From: Paenibacillus_AB hodogayensis
Lineage (GTDB): Bacteria > Bacillota > Bacilli > Paenibacillales > NBRC-103111
Direction: 5' to 3'
Assembly (NCBI RefSeq): GCF_039536325.1
Contig: NZ_BAAAYO010000012.1
Coordinates: 1 to 64,000 of the forward strand
DNA: 64,000 bases
The notes beneath the pieces were generated by a model. The model ran no database searches and was not told the DNA's origin. It worked only from the letters and a program-made list of their open reading frames with translations. Below are positions 1-7,281 of the stretch, piece by piece (within the stretch, counting starts at the first letter, position 1; the number at the start of each line of letters is the position of its first letter). Both the position numbers and the translations under genes were made by a program.

Positions 1-395
1 TGCTTGCGTTCGCGCCGTTTCCTTTATTTTCAGGTCCCGAGCGGCGACTTTTATAAGATACCACATCCGGCGTTACGATTGCAAGTCTTTTTTTTGAAGA
101 CTCATTTACGCTGTCGTTTTTTACCGTTTTGTGCGGCGAAAATAACTATAACAAAATAGTACCGAAGATGCAAGCGCGATAACTGATGTTCTTGCATTCC
201 CTCCAACTCATGCTCGTCATCTCCGAACTGTACCATCAGCAGGAGATCTACGGAAACAGTCCCATGCCGCAGAGGACTTAATGATCAGCCCGCTCTCTTA
301 ACCCGGATTTGCTTAGATCGATATTGTTCTGCAAACCCGTTTTAAAAAGCCACCGTACAAATTTTTCGCTTTTTGAATGCCGCGTCTTGCTTTTT

Positions 396-463
396 GTACG
401 ATTTTTCGCACAACAGGCATGAATTGGAATCGCTTTGGAGACAACTTGTGTGAAAAACCGTAC
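396..463. repeat. Imperfect 19-bp inverted repeat
   Basis: The arm GTACGATTTTTCGCACAAC (396..414) matches the reverse complement of 445..463 at about 16 of 19 positions, with a 30-base loop. No T-run follows, so it is not a standard terminator. It could be a relic of a small mobile element; its role is unknown. Confidence 0.35.
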
Positions 464-682
464 AACTCTCTTCATGCTTCTTAAGACGTTAGGGACGAAG
501 AGGCTCTCTGGACCTTCACATCACGTCAAGCACTGATTTTGAGGCAGAGCCATTTAAATCAGAAAATATTTCAATGACAACAGAGTTAGTTCGAGTAACA
601 ATGTCCACAAAAGGGCGAACGCATTAGCTATAAGAAAAGCTACGGATCGAAGCCTTTTCGATGGCGCATCCGAGTTTTAGAG

Positions 683-748
683 GTTGCTTTTCTTGGTACA
701 GAAAGCCGCACTTCGCCTTACCGCTTTAGCGAAGTTAAGCTTTCTGTA
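683..748. repeat. 66-bp dispersed palindromic element, copy 1
   Basis: This block shares roughly 57 of 66 positions with 7086..7151. Both copies begin GTTGCTTTTCTTGGTACAGAA and end with TTCTGTA. The copy folds on itself: TACAGAAAGC..ACTTCGC (697..716) pairs with GCGAAGT..GCTTTCTGTA (729..748), leaving a 12-base loop. Each copy lies just beyond the end or start of a minus-strand gene. It looks like a REP- or MITE-like element rather than a terminator, because the real terminator of the neighbouring permease gene is separate (754..794). Confidence 0.55.
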
Positions 749-753
749 ACGTT

Positions 754-794
754 AAAAAATTCCCCGGCAATCGCCATGCGATCGCCAGGGAATT
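754..794 (-). terminator. Rho-independent terminator of the purine permease gene
   Basis: Read on the minus strand, AATTCCC pairs with GGGAATT around an inner GGC/GCC stem, and a run of six T follows directly. It sits about 20 bases past the stop codon of the permease gene. Confidence 0.75.
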
Positions 795-813
795 CGGTTT
801 AAACATAAAGGCG

Positions 814-2190
814 CTATTCTCCCCCGAGCAGGGCGTAACGCAGCACGATCAAGATGCTAATGATCCACAGCAGCCAATGGATCGGGGTTCTCTTCGCCGC
901 AAACAGGTTGTTCAAGGCGGTCAGAATCGTATACGAAACGATACCGAACGAGATGCCGTTGGCGATGCTGTTCGTAAACGGCATGAACACGATCGTCAGA
1001 AACGCCGGAAACGCCTCAAGGAAATTGGTCCAGTCGATTTCCTTGATCTGCGCCATCATCAGCACGCCTACGATGATCAGAGCAGGCGCCGTAGCTGCGG
1101 AAGGAACGACGAGAGCGAGCGGAGCGATGAACAGCGCGAGCAGGAACAGTACGCCGGTCGTTACCGCCGTCAGACCGGTACGGCCGCCTTCGGCCACTCC
1201 GCTGGAGCTTTCGACGAAAGCGGTAATCGTGCTCGTACCGAGCAAAGCGCCTGTGCTGACGCCTGCGGCATCGACGAGCATAGCCTTGCCGATCGTTTTC
1301 TCGCCCTTCTTCTTGTCTTTCAGCAAGCCTGCGCGGCTGGCCGTCCCGACCAGCGTTCCGAACGTATCGAACAGCTCCACGAACGTGAAGATCAATATGA
1401 TTTCAATAATCCCCACTCCGAAAGCACCGGCGATATCCAGCTTGCCAACAGCCAAATCGCTGAAGGAAGGCAGCCAGCTCGCTCCGGACAAACCGCTCAC
1501 ATTCGTCACGCCCATCGGAATGCCGATCAGGGTGGCGACGACGATGCCGATCAGCAGAGCGCCTTTAACGCGGAGAACCATCAGCACGGCAATGATAAGC
1601 AGGGTAATGAGCGCCAGCGCCGTATCCTTATGATGGATAAAGTTGCCCAGCACGATATTGAACTGGTTGGAGTTCAGCACCGGATTTTGGGCTACGTCCG
1701 TTCCCGGCGTCACGCTGACCATCATGATGTTGGACAGCTTCATGCCGATAATCGTCACGAACAGCCCGATCCCGACCGTAATCGCGACCTTCAGGTTGTC
1801 CGGAACGGCGGTCAGCAGCATTTGGCGGACCTTGGTCACGGTGAGAATAATGAAGATAATGCCCGACAGGAATACCGCGCCGAGCGCTATTTGCCAAGTA
1901 ATCTGGCCGTTCGAGGTAAGCACGACCGTCATGAAGTAAGCGTTCAAGCCCATACCGGGAGCGAGCGCCACTGGAATATTCGCGAAAAAGCCCATCGCCA
2001 GCGTAACGAGTCCCGCACCGACCGCCGTAGCGAAAAAGACGCCATGATCGGGTATGCCCGCACCGGTTTTCCCCAAAAACAGCGTATTGACGAACAATAT
2101 GTACGCCATGGTCATAAATGTGGTCAAACCGGCAATAATCTCGGTTCGTACCGTCGTACCGTTTTCTCTCAACCTGAACAGACGATCCAT
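814..2190 (-). CDS. pbuG: Guanine/hypoxanthine permease, PbuG/AzgA family
   Basis: A 458-residue integral membrane protein of the NCS2-related AzgA family (COG2252), which imports hypoxanthine and guanine by proton symport. The family N-terminus is clear: a short cytoplasmic leader (MDRLFRLRENGT) and then the GLTTFMTMAYILFVN segment. Further membrane helices run to the C-terminus, including the conserved ELFDTFGTLVG and ASSTG-like (TAFVESSSGVAEGGRTG) stretches. The ATG at 2190 is preferred because AGGAGG stands about ten bases upstream; a longer frame to 2232 lacks such a site. A guanine riboswitch and terminator-like hairpins lie in the leader, so purine excess should shut the gene off, as for B. 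subtilis pbuG. Substrate range within purines is inferred from the family. Confidence 0.92.
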   Translation of the reverse strand: MDRLFRLRENGTTVRTEIIAGLTTFMTMAYILFVNTLFLGKTGAGIPDHGVFFATAVGAGLVTLAMGFFANIPVALAPGMGLNAYFMTVVLTSNGQITWQIALGAVFLSGIIFIILTVTKVRQMLLTAVPDNLKVAITVGIGLFVTIIGMKLSNIMMVSVTPGTDVAQNPVLNSNQFNIVLGNFIHHKDTALALITLLIIAVLMVLRVKGALLIGIVVATLIGIPMGVTNVSGLSGASWLPSFSDLAVGKLDIAGAFGVGIIEIILIFTFVELFDTFGTLVGTASRAGLLKDKKKGEKTIGKAMLVDAAGVSTGALLGTSTITAFVESSSGVAEGGRTGLTAVTTGVLFLLALFIAPLALVVPSAATAPALIIVGVLMMAQIKEIDWTNFLEAFPAFLTIVFMPFTNSIANGISFGIVSYTILTALNNLFAAKRTPIHWLLWIISILIVLRYALLGGE

Positions 2191-2222
2191 CTTTTTACTA
2201 TTCCTCCTAAATAAATTTAATT

Positions 2223-2270
2223 GGAACAACAAAAAAACCGGCAGGAGCGGAAGCTTGCTTCCCCGCGATA
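2223..2270 (-). terminator. Candidate riboswitch expression-platform terminator
   Basis: On the minus strand, between the purine aptamer and the pbuG start, GCGGGGAAGC pairs with GCTTCCGC. A short GC-rich stretch and a run of seven T follow, upstream of the pbuG ribosome binding site. This placement fits an intrinsic terminator formed when guanine is bound. The exact antiterminator pairing was not worked out. Confidence 0.5.
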
Positions 2271-2391
2271 AGCGCGGAAAAACAAAAAAACCTTAGATGA
2301 TCGATCGGATCACATCAGGTTTCCACTCCCAGGGAAGGGCCCGCTTACCCCAGCGTGCGGAGCTGGGCGGCATACGGCCACATATCCCTTT

Positions 2392-2455
2392 TCGTAGACA
2401 GATCATTTACGGTGATCTCGTAGAGACTCTCAAGCCTATTCTTGAGATTATACGA
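2392..2455 (-). ncRNA. Purine (guanine-type) riboswitch aptamer
   Basis: The minus strand shows the purine-riboswitch core in order: P1 strand TCGTATAATC, the ATAGG junction segment, the P2/L2 region ending in TCTCTACGAGATC, then ACCGTAAAT, and GTCTACGA closing P1 (TCGTA pairs with TACGA). The specificity base in the J3/1 segment CUA is C, which in this family means guanine or hypoxanthine; adenine switches have U. It lies about 200 bases upstream of the pbuG start, with hairpins followed by T-runs in between, so transcriptional OFF control of purine import is expected. Confidence 0.88.
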
Positions 2456-2583
2456 AAACAGTATGTTATTCTCCCCTATTCTAAAATCTCCCCTAATCGG
2501 TGTCAATACAAAATCCGAACAATATGCTGCCATTTCAATCCTTTATTCGGAATTATCCGTTTTCATTGGCTTTCGCAACCTAT

Positions 2584-3744
2584 TCAAGCTTGAAGCTGCT
2601 CCGACTTCGGTTGATTTTTCCGGCTGAAGAACAACTTCATCAACGGCGGGGTAACCAGCGTCGTCACCAGCACCACCACCACGAGCCCGGCAAACATATC
2701 CGCATCGATCAGACCGGCTTCCCTTCCCATGGAAGCAATAATTAACGCGACCTCTCCCCGCGAAACCATCGCCGCTCCGATGCCGAGCGAAGATCCCCAG
2801 CCGAAACCGGCCAGTTTTGCACCGAAGGAGGCACCGATTAGTTTGCTGGCGATTGCGACGACGCTCAGCGCGACAATCCAGCCGATATTATCCATGACGC
2901 CGGAAAATTCCGCCGAGATGCCTACCGAAACAAAGAAAACAGGCACAAACAGCGAATATCCGATCGTTTCCGTTTTCTCGACCACTTCGTGCTTATAGTC
3001 GGTTTGGCTGATTGCCAGTCCGGCGATGTAAGCGCCGATAATGGCAGCAACTCCCGTATATTCCGCGAAGCAAGCATACGCGAAGCAGAGAATAAGAGCA
3101 GCCGTCACGACCGGCTGGCTGATCTTGAGCCGGGCGAACGCCCGCATCATCCAAGGGACCCCCTTCCAGGCCACCCCGATCGCCACGATAAAAAAGACCA
3201 GCTTTTTCACGATGATCCAACCTAGATGAACGTCGCTCCCGGCCAGACTCATCACGAAGGCTAGAGCAACGATGACGAGGATGTCGTCGATCACGGCCGC
3301 TCCCAGTATGGTAGCCCCTTCCCGCGTCTGCAGCTTGCCCATTTCCTTGAGCGCCTGAACGGATATGCTAACGCTGGTCGCCGATAGAAGAAGACCCAGA
3401 AACACCGCCTGAAGCGACGGCATTCCCGTCAGCACCCCCGAGACATAGCCGAGCCCGAACGGCACCGCTATACCGGCAACGCCGACATAAGCGGACGCTT
3501 TGCCCGTTTTCTTGAATTGCTCCATATCGGTCTCCAACCCGGCCAAAAACATAAGCAGAATAACGCCAATCTGGCTGAGATGGTCGATCATGTCCGTTCG
3601 TTCAATCAAGCCGAGCAAGGACGGACCAAGCAATATGCCGACCAGCAGCTTTCCCAGCACGGAAGGCTGGCCCAGTCTTACACTGATATCTCCGGCAAGC
3701 TTAGTCGCCAACAAAATAACGGCAAGTTGAAAAATGAGTTCCAC
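2584..3744 (-). CDS. CPA2-family cation/proton antiporter
   Basis: A membrane protein of 386 residues with about twelve hydrophobic segments, matching the Na+/H+ exchanger domain of the CPA2 (KefB/GerN) family. Family features are RLGQPSVLGKLLVGILLGPSLLG near the N-terminus, the FLAGLETD motif in the fourth to fifth helix region, and the GAAVIDDILVI segment carrying the paired acidic residues that bind the ion. No C-terminal TrkA-N/RCK domain follows, unlike KefB/KefC, so it is a bare transporter that most likely exchanges Na+ or K+ for protons. GTG at 3744 is chosen because GGTGGAG stands eight bases upstream; an upstream ATG at 3804 is possible. It is followed downstream by the pbuG leader and seems to be its own unit. 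Confidence 0.85.
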   Translation of the reverse strand: MELIFQLAVILLATKLAGDISVRLGQPSVLGKLLVGILLGPSLLGLIERTDMIDHLSQIGVILLMFLAGLETDMEQFKKTGKASAYVGVAGIAVPFGLGYVSGVLTGMPSLQAVFLGLLLSATSVSISVQALKEMGKLQTREGATILGAAVIDDILVIVALAFVMSLAGSDVHLGWIIVKKLVFFIVAIGVAWKGVPWMMRAFARLKISQPVVTAALILCFAYACFAEYTGVAAIIGAYIAGLAISQTDYKHEVVEKTETIGYSLFVPVFFVSVGISAEFSGVMDNIGWIVALSVVAIASKLIGASFGAKLAGFGWGSSLGIGAAMVSRGEVALIIASMGREAGLIDADMFAGLVVVVLVTTLVTPPLMKLFFSRKNQPKSEQLQA

Positions 3745-3815
3745 TCCGTATTCTCCACCCCTCATCATTAATATGCGGCAAGCCGCATGAAACCATGCGC
3801 ACAATCATCCGCAAG

Positions 3816-3875
3816 AAAAAGAGCCTGCACGTGCGGAACCGCTAATAGACATAGCGATCCCGTGGTGACAGGCTC
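3816..3875 (-). terminator. Terminator of guaA
   Basis: On the minus strand GGAGCCTG and CAGGCTC form the base of a long branched hairpin with an inner CGCTA/TAGCG stem. TTTTTC follows. It lies about 100 bases past the guaA stop and before the antiporter gene. Confidence 0.6.
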
Positions 3876-3974
3876 CTCCGGTAAAACAGGTATTCGATTG
3901 TTTGCCAAACCTTATACATCTATACGCAACAGATGCCCCGCGGTTTCAACCGGAGCGTCACGTTCAGCCTGGGA

Positions 3975-5513
3975 TTACTCCCACTCGATAGTTGCCGGAG
4001 GCTTGGACGTGATGTCATATACGACGCGGTTGACGTTCTCCACTTCGTTGACGATCCGGTTGGAGATGCGCTCCAGCACGTCGAACGGAATGCGCGCCCA
4101 ATCGGCGGTCATGCCGTCGATCGACGTTACGGCGCGGATGCCTACCGTATGCGAGTACGTCCGTCCGTCGCCCATGACGCCAACGCTCTTCATGTTCGGA
4201 AGCGCGGTGAAATATTGCCAGACCTCGCGCTTCAAGCCGGCTTTGGCGATCTCGTCATGTAGGATGGCGTCGGATTCGCGAACGATATGCAGCTTCTCCT
4301 CCGTCACCTCGCCCAATACGCGAATGGCCAGACCCGGTCCAGGGAACGGCTGACGCCAGACGATTTCCTCCGGCAAGCCGCATTCTTCCCCGACCTTCCG
4401 CACTTCGTCCTTGAACAGCGCCTTGAGCGGCTCGACCAGCTTGAACTTAATGTCTTCCGGTAGTCCGCCAACGTTATGGTGAGACTTAATCGTCTGCGCC
4501 GTAGCGGTTCCGCTCTCGACAATGTCCGTGTACAGCGTGCCTTGCGCCAAAAATTCGAAATCGTCAAATTTGGCCGATTCTTCCTGGAAGACGTAAATAA
4601 ACTCGTTGCCGATAATTTTGCGCTTCTGCTCCGGGTCGTCGACGCCTTTCAGCTTGGACATGAACCGCTCGCGTGCGTCGATCTTGACGACCTTCATATC
4701 GAATTTGCCGACAAACGTCTCCATTACGTTGTCCGCTTCGCCTTTGCGCAGCAAATTATGATCGATAAACATGCACGTCAGCTGCGGTCCGATCGCCTTG
4801 TGGATCAGAATGGCCACAACGGACGAATCGACGCCTCCGCTGAGCGCGCACAACACCTTACGGTCGCCGACCTCGGCGCGAATCTCCCGGATCGTGTCCT
4901 CAATAAAGGTCCCCATGCTCCATTCCCCGGCACAGCCGCATACGTCGAACAGGAAGTTGCGGATCATTTCGTTCCCGTAGACGGAGTGGCGCACTTCCGG
5001 ATGGAACTGGACGGCAAAAAACTTCTTGTCCGGGTTGCTCATCGCAGCCACCGGAGCGTGCTCGGTGCTGGCATCGACGACAAAGCCCGCCGGCAATTGC
5101 GACACATGGTCGCCGTGGCTCATCCATACGGTTTGTTTGCTTTCGAGGCCTTTCACGAGCAGACAGCCGTCATTGAATTCCACGTCGGCCTTGCCGTATT
5201 CCCGCTTGCTCGATTTGTCGACTTTGCCGTCCAACTGGTACGCCATCAGCTGCATGCCGTAGCAGATGCCCATAATCGGCAGGCCCAGCTCATAGATGCC
5301 GGGGTCTACCTTCGGCGAGTTGTCCTCGTACACGCTGGCCGGGCCGCCGGAGAATACGATTCCTTTCGGAGACAGCTCGCGAATTTTATCCACAGAGGTG
5401 TTGTAAGGAAGAAGTTCGCTGTACACGCCCAAATCGCGAATGCGGCGCGCAATCAATTGGTTGTATTGACCCCCGAAGTCCAATACGACGATCATTTCGT
5501 TCGGCTTGCTCAT
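3975..5513 (-). CDS. guaA: GMP synthase (glutamine-hydrolysing)
   Basis: Converts XMP, glutamine and ATP to GMP, the last step of guanylate synthesis in the cytoplasm. At 512 residues it has normal length. An N-terminal class I glutamine amidotransferase carries the nucleophile in GICYGMQ and the QFHPE histidine/glutamate pair. The ATP pyrophosphatase P-loop ALSGGVDSSV follows in the middle, and the C-terminal dimerisation domain ends in PATIEWE. The ATG at 5513 is chosen over an upstream in-frame ATG because AAGGAGG lies eight bases before it. It stands alone, without guaB or xpt beside it, and unlike pbuG its leader shows no riboswitch. Confidence 0.97.
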   Translation of the reverse strand: MSKPNEMIVVLDFGGQYNQLIARRIRDLGVYSELLPYNTSVDKIRELSPKGIVFSGGPASVYEDNSPKVDPGIYELGLPIMGICYGMQLMAYQLDGKVDKSSKREYGKADVEFNDGCLLVKGLESKQTVWMSHGDHVSQLPAGFVVDASTEHAPVAAMSNPDKKFFAVQFHPEVRHSVYGNEMIRNFLFDVCGCAGEWSMGTFIEDTIREIRAEVGDRKVLCALSGGVDSSVVAILIHKAIGPQLTCMFIDHNLLRKGEADNVMETFVGKFDMKVVKIDARERFMSKLKGVDDPEQKRKIIGNEFIYVFQEESAKFDDFEFLAQGTLYTDIVESGTATAQTIKSHHNVGGLPEDIKFKLVEPLKALFKDEVRKVGEECGLPEEIVWRQPFPGPGLAIRVLGEVTEEKLHIVRESDAILHDEIAKAGLKREVWQYFTALPNMKSVGVMGDGRTYSHTVGIRAVTSIDGMTADWARIPFDVLERISNRIVNEVENVNRVVYDITSKPPATIEWE

Positions 5514-5619
5514 AAAAGCCTCCTTGAAGCGGATACCGCCTCTTTTTTCATTCATTTTCAATAGAGATTATTATATAAAAGGCAGGAAGACAAGGCAAGG
5601 AAAAAGGAACCGGCCCTTA

Positions 5620-7038
5620 TTAAAGATCGTCCAAACGCGCTCCGGTGACGCCGTCGACGAACTTCTGACAGTCGAGCAAATGCAGAAGCCGATAACGGGT
5701 CTGACCGGGATCCCATACGAAATAAGGCATGGCCGTCACATGCTCGGCCAGCGTCGCCCAAGCCTCCTCGCTGCCGATCAGTCCTTCCGGAACGGCGGGA
5801 GCCGTCAGGGATGCCGCTTCCATTACGTCAATGATAGCATAGTCGAACGGCTCCAGCAGCACTTTGATTTTGCCGAACAACTCGGCGTACGCAGCATCGC
5901 TGCGGGAGACGATAACCGAGATCATGCCGTTCCAGCGCATCGCCCGGCGGATCTCCCATTGCCCGGACTCGTCCGGCTTGGCGGCTTTCGCCCAGCTTTG
6001 TACCGCCGTATAAATACGTTCCCGCTCCTCCTCCCGGATCGGTTCGGAGTCGGGGTGCTTCGCCCCTTCATCGATATAGGGTTCCCGAATTTCCCGTTCT
6101 GCCGCAAACTGACGCAACCGTTCGCCCATATGGCCGTTTCGGGGGCTGGCAAACGGCTTCGCTGCCTGCTTTTCCCCCTCGCCGGGCTCGCTCGTCCAAA
6201 CGATCGGCATGTCCCACGGCTTCTCCAGCATGTATCTCACATTCAATTCGTATGGCACCGTCTCGCCGGTGCGAAAGTCGACGAACGTCTCTTCGAGTCC
6301 ATATACCCATCGGGCTTCGCCCATGCTTTCCGGTACCCGGACCAGCTTGCAGCAGCCGCGCGCCGCTTCGGAGATCGCAGCCGCCTCCGGTTCGTGGCAA
6401 TCGGAATCCGGGAAAAGGTCGTCCTCTCCCGCCCCGGCCCCGTAGGAATGAAAGGCGATCACCGCTCCGTCAATGTCCGTCTCGACGACAATGGCGTGGG
6501 AAGGATAAAGCGGAATTTGGCGAACGACGCCGCGAAACCGGTACGAGTATCCTCCGTCCTCGCGCTGTTGTTCCTTCATCAGCTGCAGCCGCTCGGCATG
6601 CCGGGCATAACCGGCATGAAGCGTTAGCCAGTCCAATACAAGACCCCGGCCTTCCTCGGCGGAGAGAGGAAAGTGCTGCACATCGCCAGACACCGTACTC
6701 TTTCCTTCCGTTGCATCCGCAGCTCCCGCTGGGTCTTCGTCTGAGCCTTTCCTTTGACCTCCCCGGACAATACGGTAGGAGCGAAGCCGTTCCGTTTCGG
6801 CATCGATACTGACGCACACCGTCCCCGGCTCTGCCAATCCGTCCGCATCTTCCTCCCCCTCGCCGTTCTTCCCGCTATACGGAGCCCACTCCAATTCAAT
6901 GCTGTATTCCGTCGTACTGCGGTCCGACAGCTCCTGTCTTAGCAGCCAGCTTTTCCGCAGGATGGCGTTCAAGCCCAATGCATGCTCCCATTTCTCCCAT
7001 ATCGCATCGATCGCCAAAAGCTTTCTGTTCGTATGCAT
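5620..7038 (-). CDS. Uncharacterised protein with YcdB/PepSY-like repeats
   Basis: A 472-residue protein with no signal peptide or membrane segment, so probably cytoplasmic. I do not recognise it as a named gene. Segments such as VCVSIDAETERLRSYR, an LSAEEGRGLVLDWLTLHAGY stretch, VVETDIDGAVIAFHSYG and ETFVDFRTGETVPYEL have the look of YcdB/YcdC repeats: an accumulation helix followed by strands ending in a D-x-x-T/D-G-x-x-x-x-Y turn. It is acidic and rich in Glu and Ala, with a low-complexity linker near residues 85-115. AGGAGG lies seven bases before the ATG. The gene is followed by guaA on the same strand after about 100 bases, without an obvious terminator. Function unknown. Confidence 0.7.
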   Translation of the reverse strand: MHTNRKLLAIDAIWEKWEHALGLNAILRKSWLLRQELSDRSTTEYSIELEWAPYSGKNGEGEEDADGLAEPGTVCVSIDAETERLRSYRIVRGGQRKGSDEDPAGAADATEGKSTVSGDVQHFPLSAEEGRGLVLDWLTLHAGYARHAERLQLMKEQQREDGGYSYRFRGVVRQIPLYPSHAIVVETDIDGAVIAFHSYGAGAGEDDLFPDSDCHEPEAAAISEAARGCCKLVRVPESMGEARWVYGLEETFVDFRTGETVPYELNVRYMLEKPWDMPIVWTSEPGEGEKQAAKPFASPRNGHMGERLRQFAAEREIREPYIDEGAKHPDSEPIREEERERIYTAVQSWAKAAKPDESGQWEIRRAMRWNGMISVIVSRSDAAYAELFGKIKVLLEPFDYAIIDVMEAASLTAPAVPEGLIGSEEAWATLAEHVTAMPYFVWDPGQTRYRLLHLLDCQKFVDGVTGARLDDL

Positions 7039-7085
7039 GAGTCCTCCTCGTCTGCTGCGCCGGCCAACTGTGTCGTGCTTTGGAA

Positions 7086-7158
7086 GTTGCTTTTCTTGGT
7101 ACAGAATACCGCACCTCGCTTTATAGCTCTAGCGAAGTTAAACGTTCTGTATCAAGAA
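7086..7158. repeat. 66-bp dispersed palindromic element, copy 2
   Basis: Second copy of the element at 683..748. Here the hairpin is longer at its base: TTCTTGGTACAGAA (7094..7107) pairs with TTCTGTATCAAGAA (7145..7158) at 13 of 14 positions. It lies in the leader of the YcdB-like gene, about 50 bases above its start codon, and could influence its expression. Confidence 0.55.
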
Positions 7159-7281
7159 CAAAAGTACCTCTGCTTTCAAGTATACCAGTTTTACACGAAC
7201 GACCTCCAATCCGCGATTCGGCCGGGCAGCGCAGCGAACAGCCCGCCGCCTTGTTGGCAACGGGCTGATAGATCGTTCGGT

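Larger units (their letters stand above)
1..753. other. Left-edge region without a convincing gene
   Basis: No reading frame here has a good start, a ribosome binding site and protein-like composition together. The longest frame (278..475, minus) is Lys/Arg/Ser-rich and resembles nothing I know. The stretch is AT-rich compared with its neighbours. It contains an imperfect inverted repeat (396..414 against 445..463) and, near its right end, a 66-bp palindromic element that recurs at 7.1 kb. Its left part may be the flank of a gene outside the window. Confidence 0.5.

Noticed and set aside
278..475. 65-residue minus-strand frame near the left edge
   Set aside because: Weak start context and random-looking basic composition in an AT-rich, inverted-repeat-bearing region.
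877..2214. 445-residue plus-strand frame opposite pbuG
   Set aside because: Shadow frame; Gln/Arg/Asp-rich with no homology, opposite a clear permease gene.
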